A stretch of 64,000 nt of DNA from Granulosicoccus sp965214025 (GTDB lineage: Bacteria; Pseudomonadota; Gammaproteobacteria; Granulosicoccales; Granulosicoccaceae), in contig CBDCAW010000089.1 of the NCBI GenBank assembly GCA_965214025.1, positions 4,103-68,102 on the forward strand, given 5' to 3'. Under the pieces are notes generated by a model. The model saw only the letters and a program-made list of their open reading frames with translations. It was not told the origin of the DNA and did not search any database. Position numbers and translations under genes: made by a program. This document shows, in pieces, positions 1-8,790 of the stretch. Each line of letters opens with the position of its first letter. Positions within the stretch are counted from its first letter, which is position 1.

Positions 1-327
1 TTCGGGCCCGCGAAAGGTGCGATTTTCACCGACCACCACGTGCGGAATGCCGTACAGCAGTACCGCGCCGCTGCACATGTCGCAGGGGCTCAAGGTCGAA
101 TAGAGCACAGCCCGGCGGTAGTCGGCGGCCGGTAGCCGGCCGGCGTTCTCCAGGCAATCCATCTCCGCGTGACGAATGGCACTGCCGTGCTGAACGCGCT
201 GGTTATGCCCGCGACCGGCGATCTTGCCATCGATCACCAGTACGGAGCCGATCGGAATGCCGCCGGCGGCGCGACCTTTACGGGCCTCCTCGATGGCAGC
301 CAGCAGGAAGGGCTCATGATCAATCAT
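1..327 (-). CDS. Cytosine deaminase, yeast Fcy1-type (partial, 3' end off window)
   Basis: Zinc-dependent deaminase of the CDA fold, expected to convert cytosine to uracil in pyrimidine salvage. The visible 109 residues carry the zinc and proton-shuttle motif RHAEMDCLENAG and the second zinc motif SPCDMC, followed by LLYGIPHVVVGEN, which is the pattern of the fungal Fcy1 family rather than of TadA or the CodA amidohydrolase. Fcy1 proteins are about 158 residues, so roughly a third is missing beyond position 1. The ATG at 327 is chosen; a GTG at 339, four codons upstream, is the only in-frame alternative before a stop. It may instead act on another nucleobase such as guanine. Confidence 0.82.
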   Translation of the reverse strand, partial: MIDHEPFLLAAIEEARKGRAAGGIPIGSVLVIDGKIAGRGHNQRVQHGSAIRHAEMDCLENAGRLPAADYRRAVLYSTLSPCDMCSGAVLLYGIPHVVVGENRTFRGPE

Positions 328-368
328 CGTGGTATCCACATGTCAGGGCTTGTCCATCGAGTTCGGTA

Positions 369-1094
369 TCACTGAAGCTGGACGCGACCATCGACACGCA
401 CCGTGACCCTCGCCGTACCAGGCTCGACCGCGGGTGTTTCCACACTGCGATAGGCCCTTGATTCCATGACCATCGGCAGGTTCCTGCTGATGGCACCCGG
501 GTTGCCGCCATTACCCACGTTCAGCTCGATCACCCGGTAGGCCTTGGCCCCCATCGCTTCCTGGATCTGTACCGCCCGCTGCCGGAAAGCCTGCAGCGCA
601 TCGTCTATGAGATCCTGTTCGGCGGCCTGCCAGGTGCTGCGCCGAGCACTGAGCTGCATGCTCTGCACCTGCAGATCTTCCTGCAGAACCTGCAGGGCCT
701 TGCCAGCCAGCTCGAAGTCTCCGGTTTCCAGCTGCAGCGTCTGCGTAGCGGTCCAGCCGATGATCCTGCGCGTGTCATCGCTCTCATACCGCGGTCGGGT
801 CTGATAGGCCAGTGTTTCGGCACGAATGCCAGGAAAGTCCGCCAGCTGCTCCACCGCCGCCTTCATGCGCCTGTTGATCTCGTCGGCCACGGCGGCTGGG
901 TCGGCGTTCTCTGCCGTGGCCGCCAACCTCACCCGCATCAGGTCGTTCTGAACCTCGGCCTCCACATCGACGCTGAAGGCATAGATGTCGAACACCGGTC
1001 CGTGCTCGTCAGCCGCAGCTTCGTCGAAGCCGATGGCGAACAGGGCGAGCGCGAAGAGACCGATCATCCAAAGGTGTTGGTAGCGAGGTGGCAT
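369..1094 (-). CDS. SIMPL (DUF541) domain periplasmic protein
   Basis: A 241-residue exported protein. The N-terminus MPPRYQHLW is followed by a hydrophobic stretch (LFALALFAIGF) typical of a signal peptide, then a SIMPL/DUF541 fold: alternating strands with ADEINRRMKAAVEQL, TATQTLQLETGDFELAGKAL and the C-terminal VTVRVDGRVQLQ. Family members are periplasmic or outer-membrane associated proteins of unclear function (E. coli YggE is linked to oxidative stress). The reading frame stays open upstream to 1232, but the start at 1094 places the signal peptide at the N-terminus. It lies downstream of fadJ-fadI on the same strand. Confidence 0.75.
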   Translation of the reverse strand: MPPRYQHLWMIGLFALALFAIGFDEAAADEHGPVFDIYAFSVDVEAEVQNDLMRVRLAATAENADPAAVADEINRRMKAAVEQLADFPGIRAETLAYQTRPRYESDDTRRIIGWTATQTLQLETGDFELAGKALQVLQEDLQVQSMQLSARRSTWQAAEQDLIDDALQAFRQRAVQIQEAMGAKAYRVIELNVGNGGNPGAISRNLPMVMESRAYRSVETPAVEPGTARVTVRVDGRVQLQ

Positions 1095-1235
1095 CGACTG
1101 ACATTCCGGGTTTTTCGTCAGCGCCAGCTTCTCAGGTCGACGCGGAAAATACCGTGAGCACGGTTCCGGAATGGTCGAAGAACGGCCCTGAAACAGCGCC
1201 GGAAGCAGCTCATGAAGTGGCTGTCGTACCACCTC

Positions 1236-2660
1236 TCAACGCTCCAGTATCGCCGCCACGCCCATGCCGCCTGCCGTGCACACGGAGATCAGGCCGCGGC
1301 CACCGCCACGCTCCTCCAGCAGCTTGCCGAGCGTACCCATCACGCGCGCACCGGTGGCGGCAAACGGATGCCCCACCGCCAGGCTGCTGCCCACCACGTT
1401 CAGCTTGTCGCGATCGATCGTGCCCATCGGGCTCTCGCGACCCAGCTCGGTCCGGCAGTACTCGGCATCATCCCAGGCCTCGAGAGTACACAACACCTGC
1501 GCGGCGAAGGCTTCATGAATCTCGTAGAGGTCGAAGTCCTGCAATGCAAGCCCGGCTCCTTCAAGCATGCGACTGACGGCAGTCGTCGGTGCCATCAGCA
1601 GGCCGGCACCACCGACGAAGTCCACCGCGGATGTGGCCGAATGGGTCAGCCAGGCCTGCACCGGCAGGTCGTGTGCCCTTGCCCAGGCTTCTGAACACAG
1701 CAGGACACCGGCGGCGCCGTCGGTCAGGGGTGTGCTGTTGCCGGCGGTAAGGGTGCCGGCGTCAGACTTGTCGTAAGCCGTGCGCAACTTCCCCAGGGAG
1801 GCAATGCTTGTATCTTCTCGAAGGTTGTTGTCGCGCAGCACCCCTTCACACTCGACCAGCAGGTCGTCGAAGAACCCCCTCTCGTAGGCTTCTGCCGCAT
1901 GCCGGTGGCTTTGATACGCAAGCTCATCCTGCGCTTCGCGCGAGATTCGCCACGCCTTCGCCATCCGTTCGCAGTGTTGGCCCATGCTGAGAAAGGTGCG
2001 CGGCTCGGCGACCGACGGCGGCAGGGGCGCAAGCTCGCCGGGTGTGAACCCTTTGAAGATCCGCAGGCGGGCACCGATCGACTTCGCCCGCGAGAGCTCG
2101 ACCATGCGGCGCGAGAACTTGCGGCCGAAGACCATCGGTACGTCGCTGACGGTATCGGTGCCGGCGGCGATGGCGCTGTCGATCTGGCCACTGGCGATCT
2201 TCGCGGCAGCGACCATGGCCGCCTGCAGGCTGGTGCCGCAGGCCTGCTGCAGGGTCATGCCGGGAGTGGCCGGTGAGAGCTTCGTGCCGAGTACCGCTTC
2301 ACGCGCCAGGTTCCAGTCGCGTGAATGGGTGATGACCGCACCGGCATCGACCTCACCGAGCTCGCAACCTTCCAGCTGGTACCGCTCGACCAGCCCCGTG
2401 AGCACAGTGGTCAGCATCTTCTGGTTGGAGACTGATGAATAGGCCGTGTTCGATCGGCAGAACGGAATGCGCAGGCCACCGACGATCGCCACGGGACGCA
2501 AGCTTCGAGCACGGCTCGCAGGCGATGTGGTACCGGTGCCAGGCCTGCCTTCCACTGCGTTGCCTGCAGCGCTCGACTTACCCTCACGCGTCTTGCCCGC
2601 GTCGGTTATCCGGGCCTCTTTCCTTTCGGTACCTTTCCTGTCGGTATCTGCCTTGCTCAT
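1236..2660 (-). CDS. fadI: Acetyl-CoA C-acyltransferase (3-ketoacyl-CoA thiolase), FadI-type
   Basis: Thiolase carrying out the last step of fatty-acid beta-oxidation, cleaving 3-ketoacyl-CoA with CoA. The thiolase fold is complete: nucleophilic Cys in QQACGTSLQA, His in DLYEIHEAFAAQ, and the C-terminal SSLAVGHPFAATGAR and CTAGGMGVAA motifs carrying the catalytic His and Cys. The sequence follows the FadI (anaerobic-type or trifunctional) branch more closely than FadA. About 55 basic, low-complexity residues precede the thiolase core, longer than usual, so a later start is possible. The ATG overlaps the stop of fadJ by one base (TGATG), indicating translational coupling in a fadJ-fadI operon. 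Confidence 0.9.
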   Translation of the reverse strand: MSKADTDRKGTERKEARITDAGKTREGKSSAAGNAVEGRPGTGTTSPASRARSLRPVAIVGGLRIPFCRSNTAYSSVSNQKMLTTVLTGLVERYQLEGCELGEVDAGAVITHSRDWNLAREAVLGTKLSPATPGMTLQQACGTSLQAAMVAAAKIASGQIDSAIAAGTDTVSDVPMVFGRKFSRRMVELSRAKSIGARLRIFKGFTPGELAPLPPSVAEPRTFLSMGQHCERMAKAWRISREAQDELAYQSHRHAAEAYERGFFDDLLVECEGVLRDNNLREDTSIASLGKLRTAYDKSDAGTLTAGNSTPLTDGAAGVLLCSEAWARAHDLPVQAWLTHSATSAVDFVGGAGLLMAPTTAVSRMLEGAGLALQDFDLYEIHEAFAAQVLCTLEAWDDAEYCRTELGRESPMGTIDRDKLNVVGSSLAVGHPFAATGARVMGTLGKLLEERGGGRGLISVCTAGGMGVAAILER

Positions 2661-4657
2661 CAGGATGCCTTTCCGCGGTGCTGCGGATGTGACGACTGGT
2701 AGTGCATCGGCCCACCGGTGAAGGGGGCAAAGCCGGTTCCGAAGATGATGCCGGCATCCAGCAGATCATCGTCGGCGACGATGCCGTCGGCCGACGCGGC
2801 CCGGCATTCGCTCAGGAACGGCTTGATGAGGCGCCGCGCGAGCTGCTCGCAGTAGGCGTTCTCGACCTTCGCGCTCTCACGCCTGGCCCGACCTTTCTCC
2901 CAGCGGTAGAAACCCTCGCCACTCTTCTTGCCCAGGTCGCCCGCATCGATCTTCTCCTGCAGCAGCTTGCGCGGGCCGGACACATCACCGCTGATCAGCG
3001 TCTCGGCAACGTTCATGCAGACATCCAGACCGACGATGTCGGCCAGTTCGATCGGCCCCATCGGCATGCCGAAATGGCGCGCCGCGGCATCGATGGTGTG
3101 CTGATCGATTCCCTCGAGCAGCATCTCGAACGCCATCATCAGATACGGTGCCAATACCCGGTTGACGAGAAACCCCGGCGAACTGACCACCGGCAGGGCG
3201 AAGCGATTGATGCAGGTGCAGAAGGCGCAACCGCGCTTGATCCATTCATCGCCGGTCGACTCGCCGTGTACCACTTCCACCAGTGGCATCTTCGCTACCG
3301 GGTTGAAGAAGTGCAGGCCGATCAGGCGCGATGGCTCGGCCAGATCACGCGCCAGGTCCTCGAGTGGCAGTGCCGAGGTATTGGTCGCCAGTATCGCATC
3401 GGCCTTCATGCGAGGCTCCAGGCTTGCATACAACAAACGCTTTGCATCGGCATTCTCGGAAATCGCCTCGATGACCACGTCGGCACCGCGTACGGCCGAA
3501 CCGTCGACATCCGGACGCAGCCGCGCCATCGCCGCCTGCACGCCCTGCTTCTTCTTCAGACGCTTGCGGAACAGGGATTCGGCGCGTTTCAGGGCCGGCT
3601 CTATCTGCTGCATCGAACGATCCTGCAGGCTCACCTCCAGGCCCTGCAGCACACACCAGGCGGCGATGTCGCCACCCATGACGCCCGCCCCGACCACATG
3701 CACACGCTTGACGGGGAAGTCCGCATCCTTACCCAATGCCTTCATCCGCTCACTCAGGAAGAACACGCGGCGCAGGCTGCGCGCCGTCTCGCCTACCATG
3801 AGCTCACCGACACGCCTGGCCTCGCCTTCGAACATACGGGATCGGTTCCCGCGATGCTCGGCCCACAGATCGATCATCGAGAACGGTGCGGGATAATGTC
3901 GTCTGTCGATCTTCTCGCCGGTCTTGCGTCGAAGCATGCTCGCGAGCGCCGGGCGTACGGCGCCGGCATTGCTCAGGCCTGCGACCTTGCCAGGGGCACG
4001 CTGCCGACGCTTCCTGGCGATGCTTCGGCGCGCCGCCCAGGCAAGGCTTGCGGTTTCATCGACCAGCTCGTCCACCAGGTTCAGCTTCTTCGCCGCCGCT
4101 GCACGCAGCAGCCGACCGGTGAGCATCAGCTCCATCGCCGGCAGCCCGCCGAGCCGTTCGGTGGCCCTCACCGTTCCACCGAGCCCGGGAAATATACCAA
4201 GCTTGACCTCAGGGAAACCGAGCCGGGTGGCGTCCACGTTCAGGGCGGCGATGTAGTCACAGGTGAGCGCCAACTCGAGCCCGCCACCCAGGCAGAAACC
4301 TTCCACGATGGCCACCTTGTGAACCGGCAGATTCTCCAGCTGTGCGAATACTGCATGCCCCTGACGGATGCGGCTCGATACGGATGCCGCATCGGTGTAC
4401 GCATCGAACTCATGAATGTCAGCGCCCAGGATGAAGCTGCCGGGTTTGCCGGATTGCAGCACGAGGCCCGCGAGCGACAGTGTGGCCGCACGGGTCAGGA
4501 TGTCACCCAGCTCGGTGATCAGCGCCTCGGACAACGCGTTGGTGGAATGGCCCTCCCGATCACAGGTTAGCCACAGGATATCGTCGCTGTCCTGCTCCAC
4601 GCGCCAATGGGCATACGGTCTGTCAGCGAATGGCGAAAGTGGGCTGCCGTCCTTCAT
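2660..4657 (-). CDS. fadJ: Bifunctional enoyl-CoA hydratase / 3-hydroxyacyl-CoA dehydrogenase, FadJ-type
   Basis: Multifunctional beta-oxidation alpha subunit, 665 residues. The N-terminal crotonase domain (about 1-280) shows the oxyanion-hole segments FILGADIHEFD and GFCLGGGLELALTCDY and the glutamate-bearing GFPEVKLGIFPGLGGT. A Rossmann NAD domain follows at about 315-500 with VVGAGVMGGDIA, NTSALPLEDLA and LHFFNPVAKMPLVEVV, then the C-terminal dehydrogenase domain (SSPGFLVNRVLAPYLMMAFE). It should associate with the FadI thiolase encoded immediately downstream, its stop overlapping that start by one base. Slightly shorter than E. coli FadJ (714 residues); no key residue appears lost. Confidence 0.92.
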   Translation of the reverse strand: MKDGSPLSPFADRPYAHWRVEQDSDDILWLTCDREGHSTNALSEALITELGDILTRAATLSLAGLVLQSGKPGSFILGADIHEFDAYTDAASVSSRIRQGHAVFAQLENLPVHKVAIVEGFCLGGGLELALTCDYIAALNVDATRLGFPEVKLGIFPGLGGTVRATERLGGLPAMELMLTGRLLRAAAAKKLNLVDELVDETASLAWAARRSIARKRRQRAPGKVAGLSNAGAVRPALASMLRRKTGEKIDRRHYPAPFSMIDLWAEHRGNRSRMFEGEARRVGELMVGETARSLRRVFFLSERMKALGKDADFPVKRVHVVGAGVMGGDIAAWCVLQGLEVSLQDRSMQQIEPALKRAESLFRKRLKKKQGVQAAMARLRPDVDGSAVRGADVVIEAISENADAKRLLYASLEPRMKADAILATNTSALPLEDLARDLAEPSRLIGLHFFNPVAKMPLVEVVHGESTGDEWIKRGCAFCTCINRFALPVVSSPGFLVNRVLAPYLMMAFEMLLEGIDQHTIDAAARHFGMPMGPIELADIVGLDVCMNVAETLISGDVSGPRKLLQEKIDAGDLGKKSGEGFYRWEKGRARRESAKVENAYCEQLARRLIKPFLSECRAASADGIVADDDLLDAGIIFGTGFAPFTGGPMHYQSSHPQHRGKAS

Positions 4658-4716
4658 CTGTCTTTTCTCTCGGAGAAAATGGCTCGAACAGGCGTCACCA
4701 TCAACTTTCCCGTCTC

Positions 4717-4745
4717 AAAAGGGGGTAGCCCGGACAGGCGCTACC
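4717..4745 (-). terminator. Likely Rho-independent terminator of the bat operon
   Basis: Read on the minus strand, GGTAGC and GCTACC arms enclose a short loop and are followed by CCCTTTT. It lies about 40 bases past the batD stop and before the fadJ start. The stem is only six uninterrupted pairs plus a bulged extension and the T-tract is short, so termination may be partial. Confidence 0.5.
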
Positions 4746-4781
4746 TTGCCATACTTTCCGGCCAATCGCTGGGTAGGAATA

Positions 4782-6743
4782 TCACAATGCGGGCAGGTGG
4801 TATTCGTCGCGATGGCGAGGCATCGAACGCGTGCGCATGAGGCGCCACGCCGATTCCAGCTGTTGCGGCAGTGCCTCCAGGCTTGTCGGTGCACTCATGT
4901 TACTCACCGCCCGCGACGAGTAACGCGCGGCATCGAGATGTGCCAGGGCCGACCGACAGTGACTCACGCTGTCATCATCACCGTCACTGTCGTCGGGACC
5001 ACCGCCATCGGGCAACCGCTCGGCAATGCCCGTCAGGCTGCGCGGCGGGTCCGCTGGCCAGACCTCTTCCGCCCACTTCATGACGGCATCGGCAATCACC
5101 CCGACGTCCCCGTCACGACAGCTCGTCGCGAGCCTCAGACGGGTAGACGCTTCCGGGTATTCCACGATGCGCGAGCGTGCAGGCAACCCGCGTCTCGCAC
5201 GCCACAGCAGCAACCCCGAGGAGCAAGCCAGCGCCATCGTCAGCGGCAGGGCGATGGCCCAGCGTTGCCAGCCGCTGCGGGCCACTTCGGCGGGGCTGGC
5301 TGCATCGTTCGCGCTGGTCTCGACGCTACCCGCCGATTCACTGACGGATTCGCCGGTAGACTCACCCATGGATTCATTCCCGGATTTACCGAGAGGTTCA
5401 CCCGAGAACTCGCTGGCCGGGTCGTCCACTGAATTCTCGACAGGACCGCCCGCAGCGCCTGTGCCCGTCTGCCCGGCCGGAGCATCGGCGATGCCGTTGC
5501 CACCATCGCGTCCATCGGCGGTCGCCGGCAGCACGGTGATCGTTCGCGCCGGCAGTGTTGCCAGTTCTTCAGTGCCACTGGTGGTATCGAACCAGTGGAC
5601 CCGGATCGCCGGCAGGGTCACCGTGCCTTCACGCTCCGGCATGATCGACCAGGTCGTGCGCTGGCGCGAGCGAACGCCCGCCTCTCCCACCTCCTGGTCC
5701 AGTTCGGCCGCATCTTCATAGATTCGCAGACCATCCACTTCGGGCACCTGCAGATCCGGCAGCTGGGTGTCGATCACACCGTTGCCGCTGAGCGTGACGG
5801 TGCGCATGACCGGCTCGCCCACTCGCACCTTGGCAGCTTCGTCGTCGGGTCCGTCGTTCGGAGAGGCGCCCGACGAAGAACCGCTCGGAAGATCATTCGT
5901 CCAGTTCTCGCCAAGGGTCACATCCTGTGCCGGCAACCACCACTGACCGGCGGCGTCGGCAGGACGCGGCCGCACGTCCAGCGGAAGCTTTTCGGAACGG
6001 CGCGTCAACCGACGCGTCTGCGACAGGTAAGACGAGGCCCGACCCGCGTCAGCAGGTATCGATGCCACCAGGGTCACAGGTTCAATGGCTGTCGCACCAC
6101 TTTGCTGGGCGAACACAGCGAAACTCATTTCGGTAACCCGGAATTCGACACCGTCGCGAATTTCCGCGGAGACCCTCTGATCCTCCAGCGGTACGATCAT
6201 CAGCCCTTCCCCACGCGGCTCGTCGAGAGAACCGTCAAGCACATCGACCGACTGGAACACCTTGAGAGTGAGGATGATCTGCTCCTGCACCCATGGCGAC
6301 GCCTTGCCGATGCTGGTTTCCACGAAGACCTGCCGTGCGGCGCCGGTGGGTGCCTTGTCAACGGTCAGCGTCAACAGCTGACTCTGCGCGGACCCGACCT
6401 TCACCGCCGGTACCGTGAAGATGCCGATTTCGCGCGGTACCAGCTCCAGGGCCCACGTGGTGATATCAGAACGTTCACCGTTGATGATACTGACTTGCCG
6501 CGACTGCGATCGGCTGGCCACGTCGAACACCGTTTCCAGCTCCGTGGTGTCGATATCTCCGTCGGCATCCCTCGCGGTGACACTCAGGGTCACGGTTTCA
6601 TCGATACCGATGGTGGCACTGCCAAGCTCGGCACGTACGCTGTCCGGTTGTGAGAATGCCAAAGGCACGAACAGCATCAACAGCAGGGCAAGCCCTGCTC
6701 TGGCAGACCGGGCACCCCGGGTTCGGCTACCAGCGCTCGGCAC
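4782..6743 (-). CDS. batD: BatD-like (oxygen tolerance) membrane protein
   Basis: A 653-residue exported, membrane-anchored protein. A signal peptide (LALLLMLFVPLAFSQ) is followed by Ig-like beta-rich modules typical of BatD (SVRAELGSATIGIDETVTL; later QLPDLQVPEVDGLRIYED). A Ser/Gly/Glu low-complexity segment at about 430-500 with degenerate GES/SGE repeats precedes a transmembrane helix near 510 (WAIALPLTMALACSSGLLLW) and a cytoplasmic tail. It is the last gene of the moxR-DUF58-DUF4381-batA-batB-TPR-batD operon and overlaps the TPR gene stop by 17 bases. Bat proteins are linked to envelope integrity and stress tolerance; the biochemical role is unknown. Confidence 0.85.
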   Translation of the reverse strand: MPSAGSRTRGARSARAGLALLLMLFVPLAFSQPDSVRAELGSATIGIDETVTLSVTARDADGDIDTTELETVFDVASRSQSRQVSIINGERSDITTWALELVPREIGIFTVPAVKVGSAQSQLLTLTVDKAPTGAARQVFVETSIGKASPWVQEQIILTLKVFQSVDVLDGSLDEPRGEGLMIVPLEDQRVSAEIRDGVEFRVTEMSFAVFAQQSGATAIEPVTLVASIPADAGRASSYLSQTRRLTRRSEKLPLDVRPRPADAAGQWWLPAQDVTLGENWTNDLPSGSSSGASPNDGPDDEAAKVRVGEPVMRTVTLSGNGVIDTQLPDLQVPEVDGLRIYEDAAELDQEVGEAGVRSRQRTTWSIMPEREGTVTLPAIRVHWFDTTSGTEELATLPARTITVLPATADGRDGGNGIADAPAGQTGTGAAGGPVENSVDDPASEFSGEPLGKSGNESMGESTGESVSESAGSVETSANDAASPAEVARSGWQRWAIALPLTMALACSSGLLLWRARRGLPARSRIVEYPEASTRLRLATSCRDGDVGVIADAVMKWAEEVWPADPPRSLTGIAERLPDGGGPDDSDGDDDSVSHCRSALAHLDAARYSSRAVSNMSAPTSLEALPQQLESAWRLMRTRSMPRHRDEYHLPAL

Positions 6744-7704
6744 TGCCGCGTACCTCCGGATAATCGTTCAGATGGCTTTGCTGGAGCTTGCGGCGCAGCA
6801 ATCCGGCCGGGTCATCGGGAATACGTCGCAGCCACTGCTCGGTGGCCTGTTCGCTTTCGGACAATGGCTTGTCGGTGGGAGCCGCGGCAAGATCCGCCTC
6901 GTCACCCGACGCCTCATCCGTGGCCTTCTCGCCAGCCTCGGACTGTTCGGCTTCAGCTTCGGCGGTGAGCGCGGCAGCGGCCGACTCGGCGTCTTCTTCA
7001 GGGTCGCCTGCATCTTCGCCGCCTTCTGCTCCAGTCTGAGCATCACGCGTATCGTCGCCCTTCTCACCTTCGCCTTGTTCGCCCGCTTCTTCGCCCGCAG
7101 CGTTGGTCTGCTCCTCACGCTGCCTGCCATCCGAACCGGGGTCCTGCGGCCCGCCCTCGCCCTGCGCTTCGCCGCCGTTCTGGCCGTCCGGATCTGCCGA
7201 TGCGTCTTGCTCCGTGCGTGAATCCTCGGCGCCCTCACCATCGCCGTTGTCTGACGCGTTGTCAGATGGCTTCTCCTGCGCCTCCTCCAGCGCCTGCAGT
7301 TTCTCGGCGATGCCACGGTTGTGCTGCGCGGCAGCATGCGTCGGATCGGCCTCGAGCACGGTATCGAAACCTGCGATGGCATCCTCGTAACGGCCCTGTC
7401 GCGCTGCTACCGTCGCCTGGTTGTAGCGCGTTGCCATACCCGCATCTGACTTTTCGGAAGGTGAGTCTTGCAAGGCCCGATCGAAGGCAGTGGCGGCCGC
7501 ATCGAGCTCACCGGCCTTGTATCGGGCAATGCCTTCCCAATGCGCATCGGGTGCATCCTCCGCCAGCTGCCGGTACTCGCCGCTGGCCAATCGTCGCTCC
7601 GCGCGTTGCGCAGGCGTCTCCCACAGGTCACGCCAGTCCACGGCATGGGCGGGGTTCGCCACGACGACCCCGGCCAGCAGCCACAGTACGTGCAAGACTC
7701 TCAT
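6727..7704 (-). CDS. TPR-repeat Bat-operon protein (BatC/BatE-like)
   Basis: A 325-residue protein with a signal peptide (VLWLLAGVVVANPAHA) and two or three tetratricopeptide repeats at about residues 55-140 (YKAGELDAAATAFDRAL, ATVAARQGRYEDAIAGFDTVL, DPTHAAAQHNRGIAEKL). From about residue 145 to 290 it becomes an extremely acidic, Glu/Asp/Gly/Ala-rich tail without fold signatures, probably disordered. In other Bat operons the TPR module is often fused to the upstream VWA protein; here it is a separate gene. It overlaps batD by 17 bases and begins 84 bases after the second VWA gene. Likely a periplasmic scaffold for the VWA and BatD partners (inference). Confidence 0.78.
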   Translation of the reverse strand: MRVLHVLWLLAGVVVANPAHAVDWRDLWETPAQRAERRLASGEYRQLAEDAPDAHWEGIARYKAGELDAAATAFDRALQDSPSEKSDAGMATRYNQATVAARQGRYEDAIAGFDTVLEADPTHAAAQHNRGIAEKLQALEEAQEKPSDNASDNGDGEGAEDSRTEQDASADPDGQNGGEAQGEGGPQDPGSDGRQREEQTNAAGEEAGEQGEGEKGDDTRDAQTGAEGGEDAGDPEEDAESAAAALTAEAEAEQSEAGEKATDEASGDEADLAAAPTDKPLSESEQATEQWLRRIPDDPAGLLRRKLQQSHLNDYPEVRGSAERW

Positions 7705-7788
7705 TCGCTGCCCTCCATCACTGATGAACTACGGTAATCCCCAAGATGACGGCGACCGGTTCCGCGTCATCGGCATGCAAGAAAGCCA

Positions 7789-8790
7789 CTACACGAGACC
7801 ACGACGAAACAGTAGAAGGGCCAGGACGGCGAGAATCGGTACCACCCAGGGCCCGCGCTCCACCCAGTAGCGCTCCCGACGCTCGCTGCCGGACCCTTGC
7901 TCGGCCGGTACCAGCGCTTCCTGCACCCTGGACAGACCCTCGAGGTCCCGATCATCCGCCGCCAGCTGACTGAAGTAGCCGCCACCTGCCTCGCTGACCT
8001 TTCGCAGGGCAGATAATTGCAGACCGGGCACTATCTGCTCGCCATCGGCGTCGACATAGAATCGCCCCTCCTCATTCTGCAAGGGCGCCCCCTTCTCGGT
8101 ACCCACCGCCAGCACCGACACCCGATGCCCGGCACCGGCAGCACGCGTTGCCGCTGCCACATCGGCATCGGTGGCATCGGCGTCGCTGATCACGACCAGC
8201 TGGCCGCCGGCTATGCCTGCCTGTGCCAGTAGCTCACTGCCCTTGTCGATGGCCAGATCCAGGCGACTGCCCGACACCGGCATGATGCCCGGCGCCAACG
8301 AAGGCACGAAGGCACGCACCGTCGCCGCGTCGTCTGTCAACGGGCTGATCACGTACGGGCGTTCGCTGAACGCGATGAGCGCAACCTGGGTATCTCCGGT
8401 ACGCGATAGCAGGTCGCGCAGTTTGAATCGCGCCCGCGTCAACCGGTTGGGGACGACATCCTCCACCAGCATCGACAGGGAAAGATCGAACACGATGACC
8501 TCGGCGCTACGGGTCTCGAACACCGGCACCGCCTGCTGCTCCCAGACCGGACCGGCCAGCACCAGGATGCAGGCCAGCCAGGCTGCCCAGAGCAACGCCG
8601 GGCCACGACGGGTCGACGCCGCCCCCGGCTCCATCACATACGCTTGCAGTGCCGGGTCGACGATACGCTCCCAATCGCTCGATGAACGTCTGCGCCACCA
8701 CAGGAACCAGGCACCGACCAGCCAGGGCAGAAGTGCCCACAGCCACAGCGGACGCAGCCAGGTGAGTCCGGCATTCGTCAGCTCACTCAT
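7789..8790 (-). CDS. batB: VWA-domain membrane protein, BatB-like
   Basis: A 333-residue protein with hydrophobic helices near the N-terminus (LRPLWLWALLPWLVGAWFLWW and ALLWAAWLACILVLAGPVW), a von Willebrand factor A domain at about 90-270, and a C-terminal helix (WVVPILAVLALLLF). The metal-ion-dependent adhesion site is intact: DLSLS after VIVFD, with DAD in the VVISDADATDADV segment. The start MSELTNAG at 8790 is chosen because it overlaps the upstream VWA gene by 8 bases; a longer frame reading into that gene to 9024 is not protein-like. It probably pairs with BatA and the MoxR ATPase. Confidence 0.87.
   Translation of the reverse strand: MSELTNAGLTWLRPLWLWALLPWLVGAWFLWWRRRSSSDWERIVDPALQAYVMEPGAASTRRGPALLWAAWLACILVLAGPVWEQQAVPVFETRSAEVIVFDLSLSMLVEDVVPNRLTRARFKLRDLLSRTGDTQVALIAFSERPYVISPLTDDAATVRAFVPSLAPGIMPVSGSRLDLAIDKGSELLAQAGIAGGQLVVISDADATDADVAAATRAAGAGHRVSVLAVGTEKGAPLQNEEGRFYVDADGEQIVPGLQLSALRKVSEAGGGYFSQLAADDRDLEGLSRVQEALVPAEQGSGSERRERYWVERGPWVVPILAVLALLLFRRGLV

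Noticed and set aside
2702..4570. Long plus-strand open frame of 622 codons opposite fadJ
   Set aside because: Antisense shadow of a high-GC gene; no family features, while the minus strand encodes an intact FadJ.
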